Origin: Pseudomonadota bacterium
GTDB taxonomy: Bacteria; Pseudomonadota; Gammaproteobacteria; Burkholderiales; Burkholderiaceae_D
Length of the DNA: 8,974 nt
Reading direction: 5' to 3'
Assembly: GCA_018241865.1 (NCBI GenBank)
Contig: JAFECY010000329.1
Span: 1 to 8,974, forward strand
In this document: piece after piece, positions 1-7,013 of the stretch
Numbering within the stretch: position 1 is the first letter of the stretch
Layout: every line of letters starts with the position of its first letter
Program-made: the position numbers and the translations under genes
Notes under the pieces: model-generated
The model's database searches: none
What the model was told of the DNA's origin: nothing
What the model saw: only the letters and a program-made list of their open reading frames with translations

Positions 1-651
1 GACTTTGGCTTGGGTGGCGGCGGCAATGCGTGCCGGCGATGTCAGGGTGGCGGCGGGGATGCCGAAAAAAGGCACGAACTCGGCATCCTTGGTGCCGAAA
101 TCCATATCCGGCAGCATGAAAAAAGGCAGACCCTCGCGCATGCCGCGAATGATGGCCTTGATGCCGTCGGCACGGGTAAATAATTTGGCTTGGTGAAAGC
201 GCGTGCGGCCTTGGCGCAACAAGGCATCGAACACCTTGTTTTTCTGCGGCGTGTAGATCGAGCATACCTTGGCTTCCAGCGCCACCGCCATGCCGGCGGC
301 ATCCAGACTGACAAAATGCGGACAAAGCAGGATGGTCGGTTCCGATTGCAGCATGGTCAGCGGCACCGGCGATGTGACACGGATCAAGCGTCGCAAGCGC
401 GCCTCGGACGCCCACCACAGGATGCCGCGCTCCAGCACGCTGCGGACATACGCTTGAAAGTGACGGCGCGCGATGGCATGACGTTCTGCTGCCGGCAAAT
501 CGGGCAGGCACAGCCGCAGATTGGTCAAGGTAATGTGCCGGCGCTTTTTCATGAACACAAACAGCATGGCGCCGATGGCTTCGCCCAGTCGCCCCAGAAC
601 CGGCAAGGGCAACCAGTGCAGCAACCAGATCAACGCCACTGCCGCTCTCAT
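1..651 (-). CDS. LpxL/HtrB-family lysophospholipid acyltransferase, partial (C-terminus beyond window)
   Basis: I translated this by hand from ATG at 651-649; the frame stays open for 217 residues to the window edge. The protein starts with a hydrophobic segment (MRAAVALIWLLHWLPLP), as inner-membrane lipid A acyltransferases do. The catalytic HX4D motif is at residues 112-117 (PHFVSLD, H112/D117), and LPDMDFGTKDAEFVPFFG near residue 180 is the second conserved block. Family members transfer an acyl chain from acyl-ACP to a lipid A precursor at the cytoplasmic face of the inner membrane and are about 290 residues long, so roughly a quarter is missing. A GGAG ribosome site (662-659) lies 7 bases before the ATG. 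The start overlaps the stop of the upstream acyltransferase gene (ATGA), so the two are probably translationally coupled. Whether it acts as LpxL or LpxM, or on ornithine lipid, cannot be told from sequence. Confidence 0.9.
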   Translation of the reverse strand, partial: MRAAVALIWLLHWLPLPVLGRLGEAIGAMLFVFMKKRRHITLTNLRLCLPDLPAAERHAIARRHFQAYVRSVLERGILWWASEARLRRLIRVTSPVPLTMLQSEPTILLCPHFVSLDAAGMAVALEAKVCSIYTPQKNKVFDALLRQGRTRFHQAKLFTRADGIKAIIRGMREGLPFFMLPDMDFGTKDAEFVPFFGIPAATLTSPARIAAATQAKV

Positions 652-1502
652 GCCTGTTCTCCTGCGCCGGTCGGCGCGCTCACGCCGGCCGGGGTTTTAT
701 AGCGGTTATAGCTCCAGAAATACTGTGCCGGGTTGCGGGCGATCAATTTTTCCATGGCCGCGTTGATGGCGCGCGCTTGTTCTTCCGCTGTGTCGCCGAG
801 CGGATCGGCAAAGGGGACGAAATGCAAACGATAACCCCGGCCGCCCGGTAGTCGATCGGCATAAGACAGGATCAGCGGTGCGCCGGTCATCTGCTGTAAT
901 TTTCCCGGCAAGGTCATGGTGTAGGCCGGCTTGCCGAAGAAATCTACCCATGCGCCTTCGCCTTGTTGCGGCACCTGATCCGGTAACAAACCGACCGGAT
1001 TGCCATGCTTGATGGCTTTGAGCATCATGCGTACGCCGGCAAGATTGGCTGGTGCTAGCAGTAGGTTGGCGCGTGCGCGCGCGCCTTCGATCAAAGGTCG
1101 CAGCACCGCCTTGCGTGGTGGTCGATACAACGCGGTTAATTGCACGTGTTGCGCGATGCTTTGCGCCAAAATTTCAAAGCAGCCGAGATGCGGCGTCAGG
1201 AAGATCGCACCGCGCCCCTGATCCAGTATTGCTTGCGCGGCTTGCCAGTCATCCACGCTGGCTTTGGCGAGCACTTTCTCTGGTGGTGCGCACCAGACAA
1301 ACGGTAATTCCAATACGCTTTTGCCGGATTCGGCAATGGCGGCGCGCAGATGCGCGGCATGGCCGGCGCGCGTGATGTTATCCCGCAATCGGCGGCGATA
1401 GGTCGGGGATACCAGATAGACCAGCCAGCCGAGCGCCGCCCCCAAGGCGTGCAAGACTGGCAAGGGAAAGCGGGACAGAAAACGAAATAGATGCAGCAGC
1501 AT
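648..1502 (-). CDS. LpxL/HtrB-family lipid A acyltransferase
   Basis: This is a second member of the family, first in the minus-strand pair. From the ATG at 1502 it is 284 residues, close to the usual length. It opens with a hydrophobic N-terminus (MLLHLFRFLSRFPLPVLHAL, then LGWLVYLVS). The catalytic motif HLGCFE gives HX4E at residues 105-110, followed by YRPPRK near 126 and the block LLPDQVPQQGEGAWVDFFGK near 172. The C-terminal QYFWSYNRYK is typical. Expected role: acyl-ACP-dependent acylation of lipid A precursor (often annotated htrB/lpxL). The frame extends to a TTG at 1538, but nothing like a ribosome site precedes that codon and family proteins usually begin at MLL-, so I prefer the ATG; its own ribosome site is also weak. 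The two acyltransferases are distinct paralogues, not a recent duplication: motifs and spacing differ (HX4E here, HX4D in the next gene). Confidence 0.92.
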   Translation of the reverse strand: MLLHLFRFLSRFPLPVLHALGAALGWLVYLVSPTYRRRLRDNITRAGHAAHLRAAIAESGKSVLELPFVWCAPPEKVLAKASVDDWQAAQAILDQGRGAIFLTPHLGCFEILAQSIAQHVQLTALYRPPRKAVLRPLIEGARARANLLLAPANLAGVRMMLKAIKHGNPVGLLPDQVPQQGEGAWVDFFGKPAYTMTLPGKLQQMTGAPLILSYADRLPGGRGYRLHFVPFADPLGDTAEEQARAINAAMEKLIARNPAQYFWSYNRYKTPAGVSAPTGAGEQA

Positions 1503-1576
1503 CGGCGCGGGAAGCGGCTTTTTGCCGATTTTTCTCAAGAGGCGTAAAATAGCACACGCAGCACCCGCCGAGTTAA

Positions 1577-1605
1577 TTCAGACAACTTGCGAGGCGGTCT
1601 ATAAA
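1577..1605 (+). promoter_or_regulatory. Predicted sigma-70 promoter of metK
   Basis: A -35 box TTCAGA (1577-1582, 4 of 6 to consensus) and a -10 box TATAAA (1600-1605, 5 of 6) are separated by 17 bases. Transcription would start near 1612, giving a leader of about 66 bases. GCGAG (1589-1593) and CTCGC (1607-1611) form a dyad around the -10 box that could be an operator. The assignment is by consensus only. Confidence 0.55.
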
Positions 1606-1616
1606 TCTCGCTAAAG

Positions 1617-1677
1617 CGTCGCAGGCTCAAAGGATAGGCCGCGACATGTGGTCATTTTTTTTGAATAGGAGCCTGCG

Positions 1678-1680
<3 letters not shown>
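1617..1680 (+). promoter_or_regulatory. metK leader RNA: helix hiding ribosome site and start codon
   Basis: Bases 1617-1628 pair with 1669-1680 in a 12-bp helix, 10 bp perfect (1619-1628 with 1669-1678) plus one G·U and one C-G. The 3' strand includes most of the AGGAG ribosome site (1667-1671) and the complete AUG of metK (1678-1680). The loop encloses a hairpin followed by a U-run. GUCGC (1618-1622) can instead pair with GCGAC (1641-1645), which would break both the start-hiding helix and the inner hairpin. This is the layout of a translational switch, plausibly responding to SAM or methionine. I do not recognise it as a known SAM riboswitch class (SAM-I to SAM-VI, SAM/SAH), and the ligand is unknown. 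Confidence 0.6.
1637..1662 (+). terminator. Terminator-like hairpin (possible attenuator) in metK leader
   Basis: GGCCGC (1637-1642) pairs with GUGGUC (1648-1653) over six pairs, two of them G·U, with a five-base loop. It is followed by A and eight U's (1655-1662), ending only five bases before the metK ribosome site. The shape fits an intrinsic terminator or attenuator, although the stem is short and only moderately stable. Confidence 0.4.
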
Positions 1681-2841
<1,161 letters not shown>

Positions 2842-2847
2842 GGCTCG

Positions 2848-2863
2848 GTTCGCCATGGCGAAC
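2848..2863. repeat. Perfect 16-bp palindrome downstream of metK
   Basis: GTTCGCCATGGCGAAC equals its own reverse complement and begins six bases after the metK stop. No T-run follows, so it is not a standard terminator. It shares the GTTC...GAAC ends with the larger dyad 20 bases further on, suggesting the two belong to one repetitive extragenic-type element. Confidence 0.8.
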
Positions 2864-2882
2864 ACTTGGGATTTGGGGCGGA

Positions 2883-2909
2883 GTTCATATCCGCGCAGCG
2901 GATGTGAAC
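2883..2909. repeat. 12-bp stem inverted repeat between metK and the M14 gene
   Basis: GTTCATATCCGC (2883-2894) and GCGGATGTGAAC (2898-2909) pair over 12 positions with one G·U and a three-base loop. As RNA it would be a very stable hairpin that might protect the metK mRNA 3' end. There is no U-run after it. Together with the 16-bp palindrome it makes a two-hairpin unit of about 62 bases resembling REP-type elements; copy number elsewhere cannot be seen here. Confidence 0.75.
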
Positions 2910-2916
2910 GCAGACC

Positions 2917-2954
2917 ACAAGGTCGCAGCATTGCGTGCCAGCGCCGGCCTGTAA
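2917..2954 (+). pseudogene. Relic of a second metK 3' end
   Basis: These 38 bases align without gaps to the last 38 bases of metK (2804-2841), with 29 identical. Read in the frame ending at TAA 2952-2954 they encode [15 protein letters not shown], against [15 protein letters not shown] in metK. Weaker similarity runs about 14 bases further left with one inserted base, where TGTGAACGC matches TGGGAACGT. No start or other part of metK precedes it, because the palindromes do. It is probably a remnant of an older metK end left by recombination or insertion at the gene's 3' end. Confidence 0.65.
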
Positions 2955-3020
2955 TCCCGCCGTGTTCCGAGCCTGCCTGGCGACGAAACCGGGTTATTTC
3001 ATTCGCTAGTCAGGCTCATC

Positions 3021-3986
3021 GTGTTTAAATCGATTCTGTTTTCTCCTGTCGCTGCACTGCTGGTTGTCGGCGCAGCGACAGTCGCTCATGCCGCCGCACC
3101 AAGCGCCAAACCGACGGCGACCGACTGGTGTGTGCGGCTGGCGACACGCCTGCCGACGATTTCTGCCGATACCTGCCGCAAAAGTGCGTTGCAGCCGTCC
3201 GGCGCGTTGTCGCAACAGGGCTTTCCCATACTCAAACGGCATATCCCCGCGACCGCCGGCGGTAAAAATGGCAATCAGCCGGTTCGTGTGTTGTTGATTG
3301 GCGGTATTCACGGCGATGAGCTGACTGCGTCAGCTATCGTGTTTCAATGGCTGCAATGGATGAATCAGACGCCGGCGCGCGAATTTGAGTGGAGCGTCGT
3401 GCCGGTGGTGAATCCCGATGGTTTGTTGGCCGCCAAGCCACACCGCGTCAACGCCAATGGCGTTGATCTCAATCGCAATTTCCCCACGCCAGACTGGCAT
3501 CAAGAAGCGCCGCGTTATTGGGTCAAGCGCACCGGCCGCGATCCGCGCCGTTTCCCTGGTAAGGCGCCATTGTCGGAATTGGAAAGCCGCTGGATCAATG
3601 CCGAAATGGAACGTTTCAAGCCGAATGTCATCATCTCGGTGCATGCGCCTTTCGGTGTGCTCGATTTTGACGGCCCGGTGAGGCCGCCGATTCGTTTCGG
3701 TCGCTTGGTATTCACGCCGGTTGGCGTTTATCCCGGCTCGCTCGGTAATTACGGCGGTATGCACAAAAATGTTCCAGTCATCACGATTGAATTACCGAAT
3801 GCGCTAGCGATGCCCTCCGACACCGAGGCGCGTCGCATTTGGCAAGATATGCTGGGCTGGATTCAGAAAAACGTACCGCGCCAAGGTGTGATTGTGGACA
3901 AGGCAATGCCGGCTGAGGTTGAGGGGTTATCAGCTTGCCAAAACTGTCGGAAATCTGATTTTCTTCATCTTTTTGGATTAAAATAA
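3021..3986 (+). CDS. Exported M14-family zinc carboxypeptidase (murein peptide amidase-like)
   Basis: The 321-residue protein has a Sec signal peptide (residues 1-25, hydrophobic core ILFSPVAALLVVGAA, probable cut after AHA), so it should act in the periplasm. The M14 metallopeptidase features are all present: HGDE (H97 and E100 as zinc ligands), VNPDG (130-134), VDLNRNFP (148-155, with substrate-binding N151/R152), SVHAP with the third zinc ligand H208, and TIELPNA with catalytic E257. M14 proteins of this short type include murein peptide amidase MpaA, which trims D-glutamyl-diaminopimelate bonds; a peptidoglycan substrate is inferred. Cysteines at 37, 52, 306 and 309 (C-terminal CQNC) may form disulfides. 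The start is GTG at 3021 with only a weak ribosome site, chosen because the signal peptide begins there. Its last codons overlap the predicted ahcY promoter. An M14 gene between metK and ahcY has no obvious link to the methyl cycle. Confidence 0.88.
   Translation: MFKSILFSPVAALLVVGAATVAHAAAPSAKPTATDWCVRLATRLPTISADTCRKSALQPSGALSQQGFPILKRHIPATAGGKNGNQPVRVLLIGGIHGDELTASAIVFQWLQWMNQTPAREFEWSVVPVVNPDGLLAAKPHRVNANGVDLNRNFPTPDWHQEAPRYWVKRTGRDPRRFPGKAPLSELESRWINAEMERFKPNVIISVHAPFGVLDFDGPVRPPIRFGRLVFTPVGVYPGSLGNYGGMHKNVPVITIELPNALAMPSDTEARRIWQDMLGWIQKNVPRQGVIVDKAMPAEVEGLSACQNCRKSDFLHLFGLK
3955..3984 (+). promoter_or_regulatory. Predicted ahcY promoter inside the 3' end of the M14 gene
   Basis: A -10 box TAAAAT (3979-3984, 5 of 6) overlaps the M14 stop codon. 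A weak -35 box CTGATT (3955-3960, 3 of 6) lies 18 bases upstream. Transcription would start near 3991, just before the first base of the riboswitch P1 stem at 3993, which supports the assignment. Confidence 0.45.
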
Positions 3987-3992
3987 GCCTCT

Positions 3993-4060
3993 GTATCGAG
4001 GAGCGTTGCGACGGATTTTTTCCGCCAGGCTCGATACCGTTTCCCTGCAACGGCGCTCAC
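3993..4060 (+). ncRNA. SAH riboswitch aptamer upstream of ahcY
   Basis: The sequence fits the S-adenosylhomocysteine riboswitch known upstream of ahcY in many beta- and gammaproteobacteria. Stem P1 is GUAUCGAG (3993-4000) with CUCGAUAC (4030-4037), 8 bp perfect. The conserved GAGGAGCG and CCAGGCUCG cores are present. An internal hairpin is CGGA (4012-4015) with UCCG (4021-4024). The pseudoknot partner lies downstream: GAGCG (4001-4005) with CGCUC (4054-4058), and UUGC (4006-4009) with GCAA (4047-4050). This class binds SAH in preference to SAM and raises expression of the SAH-degrading enzyme. It starts seven bases after the M14 stop codon and lies directly before ahcY. Confidence 0.94.
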
Positions 4061-4101
4061 GTTACTTTTTTCGTACAGAAAGGAGGGCGTGATGAGCGCC
4101 G
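4051..4101 (+). promoter_or_regulatory. Expression platform: helix between riboswitch 3' strand and ahcY start
   Basis: CGGCGCUCA (4051-4059), the 3' strand of the aptamer pseudoknot, is perfectly complementary over 9 bp to 4093-4101, which includes the UG of the ahcY start codon (4092-4094). GAGCG occurs twice, at 4001-4005 in the aptamer and at 4094-4098 at the start codon, and both copies compete for CGCUC at 4054-4058. Without SAH the start would be paired, with the ribosome site AGGAGG (4081-4086) held in the loop. With SAH the aptamer takes CGCUC and frees it. Confidence 0.7.
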
Positions 4102-5516
4102 CAGTTCTCGATTCCAAAAATTCCGCACAAGATTATTTCGTTGCCGATCTCAGTCTGGCCGACTGGGGTCGCAAGGAAATCCGCATCGCCGAAACCGAAA
4201 TGCCTGGTCTGATGGCGATTCGTGAAGAGTTCGCCGCAACGCAGCCGTTAAAAGGCGCACGCATCACCGGTTCGCTGCACATGACCATCCAGACCGCGGT
4301 GCTGATCCAGACTCTGGAAGCGCTGGGCGCGAAGGTGCGCTGGGCTTCGTGCAACATCTACTCGACCCAGGACCACGCCGCTGCCGCGATCGCCGCTAAT
4401 GGCACGCCGGTATTTGCCTTCAAGGGCGAGAACCTCGATGAATACTGGGATTTCACCCATCGCATTTTTGATTGGGGGCAGGGCGAGCAAGCCAACATGA
4501 TCCTCGACGATGGTGGCGATGCCACTCTGCTGCTGCACCTCGGTACGCGCGCTGAAAAGGATGCGAGTGTTCTGAACAACCCGGATTCGGAAGAAGCGGT
4601 GTGCCTGTTCAATTCGATCAAGAAAAAGCTGGCCGAGTCGCCCAACTGGTATTCGACCCGCTTGGCGCAGATCAAGGGCGTGACCGAGGAAACCACCACA
4701 GGTGTGCACCGCCTGTACCAGATGCACAAGGAAGGCAAGCTGGCTTTCCCGGCGATCAACGTTAACGACTCGGTCACCAAATCCAAGTTCGACAACCTGT
4801 ACGGCTGCCGCGAATCGTTGGTCGATGGCGTCAAGCGCGCCACCGACGTGATGATCGCCGGCAAGATCGCCGTGATCGCCGGTTACGGTGACGTCGGCAA
4901 GGGTTCGGCGCAAGCGATGCGCGCGCTGTCGGCGCAAGTGTGGGTCACTGAAATCGATCCGATCTGCGCCCTGCAGGCGGCGATGGAAGGCTATCGCGTC
5001 GTGACCATGGATTACGCCGCCGAGCATGGTGATATTTTTGTCACCTGCACCGGCAATTACCATGTGATTACCGAAGCGCACATGAAGAAGATGAAAGATC
5101 AGGCGATCGTCTGCAACATCGGTCACTTCGACAATGAAATCGAAGTTGCCGCGCTGAAGCAGTACACCTGGGAAAACATCAAGCCGCAAGTCGATCACGT
5201 GATTTTCCCCGACGGCAAACGTATTATCTTGCTGGCCGAAGGCCGTCTGGTCAATCTCGGCTGCGGCACCGGCCATCCGTCTTATGTGATGAGCTCTTCG
5301 TTCGCCAATCAAACCATTGCGCAGATCGAGTTGTACACCAACACCAAGGCCTACCCGGTTGGCGTGTACACCCTGCCCAAGCATCTGGACGAGAAGGTCG
5401 CGCGCCTGCAGTTGAAGAAACTGAATGCGCAATTGACCGAACTGACCGAAGAGCAGGCGAATTACATCGGCGTCAAAAAGGTCGGCCCTTACAAGCCGGA
5501 TCACTATCGTTATTGA
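4092..5516 (+). CDS. ahcY: Adenosylhomocysteinase (SAH hydrolase)
   Basis: AhcY reversibly splits S-adenosylhomocysteine into adenosine and homocysteine using tightly bound NAD+, relieving product inhibition of methyltransferases; it is a cytosolic tetramer. The protein has 474 residues from ATG at 4092. Substrate-domain motifs include SLHMTIQTA (61-69) and [15 protein letters not shown] (86-100). The NAD-binding motif AGYGDVGKG is at 263-271. [18 protein letters not shown] lies near 390, and the C-terminal KPDHYRY is the cofactor-reaching tail. The stretch around 170-200 is the roughly 40-residue insertion found in many bacterial and plant forms. An in-frame GTG at 4089 is possible, but AGGAGG (4081-4086) sits five bases from the ATG and only two from the GTG. 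It has its own SAH riboswitch, so its substrate should induce it. The holin-like gene follows after 63 bases. Confidence 0.98.
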   Translation: MSAAVLDSKNSAQDYFVADLSLADWGRKEIRIAETEMPGLMAIREEFAATQPLKGARITGSLHMTIQTAVLIQTLEALGAKVRWASCNIYSTQDHAAAAIAANGTPVFAFKGENLDEYWDFTHRIFDWGQGEQANMILDDGGDATLLLHLGTRAEKDASVLNNPDSEEAVCLFNSIKKKLAESPNWYSTRLAQIKGVTEETTTGVHRLYQMHKEGKLAFPAINVNDSVTKSKFDNLYGCRESLVDGVKRATDVMIAGKIAVIAGYGDVGKGSAQAMRALSAQVWVTEIDPICALQAAMEGYRVVTMDYAAEHGDIFVTCTGNYHVITEAHMKKMKDQAIVCNIGHFDNEIEVAALKQYTWENIKPQVDHVIFPDGKRIILLAEGRLVNLGCGTGHPSYVMSSSFANQTIAQIELYTNTKAYPVGVYTLPKHLDEKVARLQLKKLNAQLTELTEEQANYIGVKKVGPYKPDHYRY

Positions 5517-5579
5517 TGTGCCGCACGCCGCACCTGCATGAGCGGGCGCGGCGCCGTTTCATCGCGCAGAAGGGAAATC

Positions 5580-5936
5580 ATGCGCTTGTTGTTGATTTGG
5601 TTGATCCATGCCGGTGCCTTGTTGGTATTGCCTTACTTGATGTCGTCGGTCAAGGTGGATGATTTCTGGGCAGCGATGGCGGCCGCGCTGGTGCTGGGCC
5701 TCATCAATGCGCTGATCCGGCCGCTGCTGGTGCTGTTGACTTTGCCGGTGACGCTGGTAACGCTCGGCCTGTTCATTTTGGTCATCAACGGCTTGATGTT
5801 CTGGTTGGCGGCTTCGGTGGTGCGCGGTTTTCATGTTGCCGGCTTCTGGCCGGCGGTTGGCGGCGCGCTGTTGTACAGCATTATTTCTTGGGCTTTGTCT
5901 TCGCTCTTGTTCAAACAAAATGACCGATATCGCTAA
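5580..5936 (+). CDS. Small four-helix membrane protein, phage holin family IV / YvlD-like (PF04020 type)
   Basis: The 118-residue, very hydrophobic protein has four likely membrane helices, at about residues 3-22, 28-48, 52-80 and 88-110. The hallmark is LGLINALIRPLLVLLTLPVTL (39-59), with NxLIRP joining helices two and three. The family is named after mycobacteriophage holins, but chromosomal members are widespread housekeeping inner-membrane proteins of unknown function. I chose ATG at 5580 because AAGGGA (5570-5575) lies four bases upstream and the first helix starts there; a longer reading from ATG 5538 would add 14 polar residues. The gene sits 63 bases after ahcY and its last 17 bases overlap metF, so it is probably in the same operon. 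This is unlikely to be a prophage part, since no other phage gene is nearby. Confidence 0.85.
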   Translation: MRLLLIWLIHAGALLVLPYLMSSVKVDDFWAAMAAALVLGLINALIRPLLVLLTLPVTLVTLGLFILVINGLMFWLAASVVRGFHVAGFWPAVGGALLYSIISWALSSLLFKQNDRYR

Positions 5937-6768
5937 AAATTTCAGCATCGAATTTTTCCCGCCGCGCACACCGGAAGGTGTGGAAAAATTGCGCGCGACC
6001 CGCGCCAAACTGGCCGAACTGAAGCCGGCGTATTTCTCCGTCACCTTCGGTGCGGGCGGCTCGACTCAAGCCGGCACCCGCGATACCGTGCTGGAAATCC
6101 GCAAAGAAGGTTACGAAGCCGCGCCGCATTTGTCTTGCATCGGTCGCACACGCGAGGAGTTGCGGGCGATTTTGGCCGAATACCGTGCGCACGGCATCCG
6201 TCGCGTGGTGGCCTTGCGCGGCGACCTGCCGAGTGGTTATGGCACAGCAGGGTTTGCCGCCGGTGAATTTCGCTATGCCAGCGAATTGATTGAATTCATC
6301 CGCGCCGAAACCGGCGACTGGTTTCATATCGAAACGGCGGCGTATCCTGAAATGCATCCGCAAGCGAAGTCGCCACAAGACGATTTGCAAAATTTCGTCC
6401 GCAAAGTTCAAGCCGGCGCGGATTCCGCTATCACCCAATATTTTTACAATGCCGACGCGTACTTCCGCTTCGTCGAGGAAATACGCAAGGTCGGGGTTGA
6501 TGCGCCGATTGTTGCCGGCATCATGCCGATCACCAATTACACACAACTGACGCGTTTTTCCGATATGTGCGGCGCTGAAATTCCGCGCTGGATCCGTCTC
6601 AAATTGGCCAGCTATGGCGACGATGCCGAATCGATCAAGGCCTTTGGCCTCGATGTGGTGACGCAGTTGTGCGAGAGATTGTTAGCGGGTGGTGCGCCGG
6701 GTTTGCATTTTTATTCGCTGAATCAAGCGACTGCAACGACGGCGATTTGGCGTCATCTCGGTCGCTGA
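5920..6768 (+). CDS. metF: 5,10-methylenetetrahydrofolate reductase
   Basis: MetF is a FAD-dependent cytosolic TIM-barrel enzyme that reduces 5,10-methylene-tetrahydrofolate to 5-methyl-tetrahydrofolate with NADH, supplying the methyl group for methionine synthase. The protein has 282 residues, within the usual bacterial length. Motifs: SIEFFPPRTPEG (9-20, with the catalytic glutamate E11), VTFGAGGST (41-49), ALRGDLP (98-104, D102 near flavin N1), ETAAYPEMHP (138-147), ITQYFYN (171-177, substrate-contacting Q173), IVAGIMPITN (197-206) and FYSLNQA (264-270). ATG 5920 gives the canonical N-terminus; the frame stays open further upstream, but that stretch only re-reads the membrane-protein gene. 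No clear ribosome site precedes it and the gene overlaps the upstream one by 17 bases, so translation is probably coupled. It closes the methyl-cycle set with metK and ahcY; no methionine synthase is in the window. Confidence 0.97.
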   Translation: MTDIAKNFSIEFFPPRTPEGVEKLRATRAKLAELKPAYFSVTFGAGGSTQAGTRDTVLEIRKEGYEAAPHLSCIGRTREELRAILAEYRAHGIRRVVALRGDLPSGYGTAGFAAGEFRYASELIEFIRAETGDWFHIETAAYPEMHPQAKSPQDDLQNFVRKVQAGADSAITQYFYNADAYFRFVEEIRKVGVDAPIVAGIMPITNYTQLTRFSDMCGAEIPRWIRLKLASYGDDAESIKAFGLDVVTQLCERLLAGGAPGLHFYSLNQATATTAIWRHLGR

Positions 6769-6895
6769 TGTCGGGCGCGGAAGTTCGGTGAGTGCTGCGC
6801 TTACGCCGATGCTGTGCCTTGCATCACGTCGATTTCATTGCAGTGCAGCAGTTAACTGGCGTTTCGGATCACAGCAACATCGCCGTTGACAGCGC

Positions 6896-6923
6896 TTGAT
6901 TGTTATTCATCCTGTGGTATTGT
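6896..6923 (+). promoter_or_regulatory. Possible promoter of the chemoreceptor gene
   Basis: TTGATT (6896-6901) and TATTGT (6918-6923) are 16 bases apart. TGG just before the -10 gives an extended -10 element. Each box matches only 4 of 6. The -10 box lies inside a dyad (6918-6938), so a repressor or activator could act here. Confidence 0.3.
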
Positions 6924-6972
6924 TGATCTGCAACGATATGTGACTTGCGCATCGGCGCGCACAATAACAATC
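6898..6972. repeat. Widely spaced perfect 10-bp inverted repeat
   Basis: GATTGTTATT (6898-6907) is exactly complementary to AATAACAATC (6963-6972), with 55 bases between. The arms flank the possible chemoreceptor promoter, so they could be paired protein-binding sites, or close a long RNA stem if transcription starts further upstream. Confidence 0.5.
6918..6938. repeat. Inverted repeat over the possible -10 box
   Basis: TATTGTTG (6918-6925) and CAACGATA (6931-6938) pair over 8 positions, one of them G·U, with a five-base loop. The overlap with the predicted -10 suggests an operator, by inference only. Confidence 0.4.
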
Positions 6973-6991
6973 GACTCGCCTAGCGAGTTGA
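6971..6991 (+). repeat. Leader hairpin before the chemoreceptor gene
   Basis: TCGACTCGC (6971-6979) pairs with GCGAGTTGA (6983-6991), nine pairs with one G·U and a CTA loop. It ends 22 bases before the ATG of the chemoreceptor gene. That gene has no clear ribosome site, so the hairpin may matter for translation or mRNA stability. No U-run follows. Confidence 0.5.
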
Positions 6992-7013
6992 CACGAGACA
7001 CGGACTATCGCCA

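Larger units (their letters stand above)
6769..7013. other. Intergenic region between metF and the chemoreceptor gene
   Basis: These 245 bases contain no convincing gene. I see no hairpin with a U-run after metF, so termination there is unclear. The right half is rich in dyads, listed separately, and contains the likely chemoreceptor promoter. CAGTTAACTG (6849-6858) is a perfect 10-bp palindrome. TTGACA at 6886-6891 matches a perfect -35 box but has no good -10 box at the right distance. I see no sigma-28 flagellar promoter. Confidence 0.6.

Noticed and set aside
190..702. A 170-codon plus-strand open frame at the left end
   Set aside because: It is antisense to the partial acyltransferase, whose continuous frame, HX4D motif and ribosome site are convincing.
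1539..1574. Minus-strand promoter for the acyltransferase genes (TATTTT at 1551-1546)
   Set aside because: The -10-like box is acceptable but I find no -35 box at a suitable distance, so I did not list it as a feature.
4248..5504. A 418-codon open frame on the minus strand across ahcY
   Set aside because: It is an antisense shadow of ahcY, with no ribosome site and no recognisable domain.
5538..5579. Longer N-terminus for the holin-family protein from ATG 5538
   Set aside because: The 14 added residues are polar and unlike the family, and the ribosome site AAGGGA is placed for ATG 5580.
5538..5936. Holin-family gene as evidence of a prophage
   Set aside because: The family name is historical. 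Chromosomal members are common and no other phage gene, integrase or attachment site is present.
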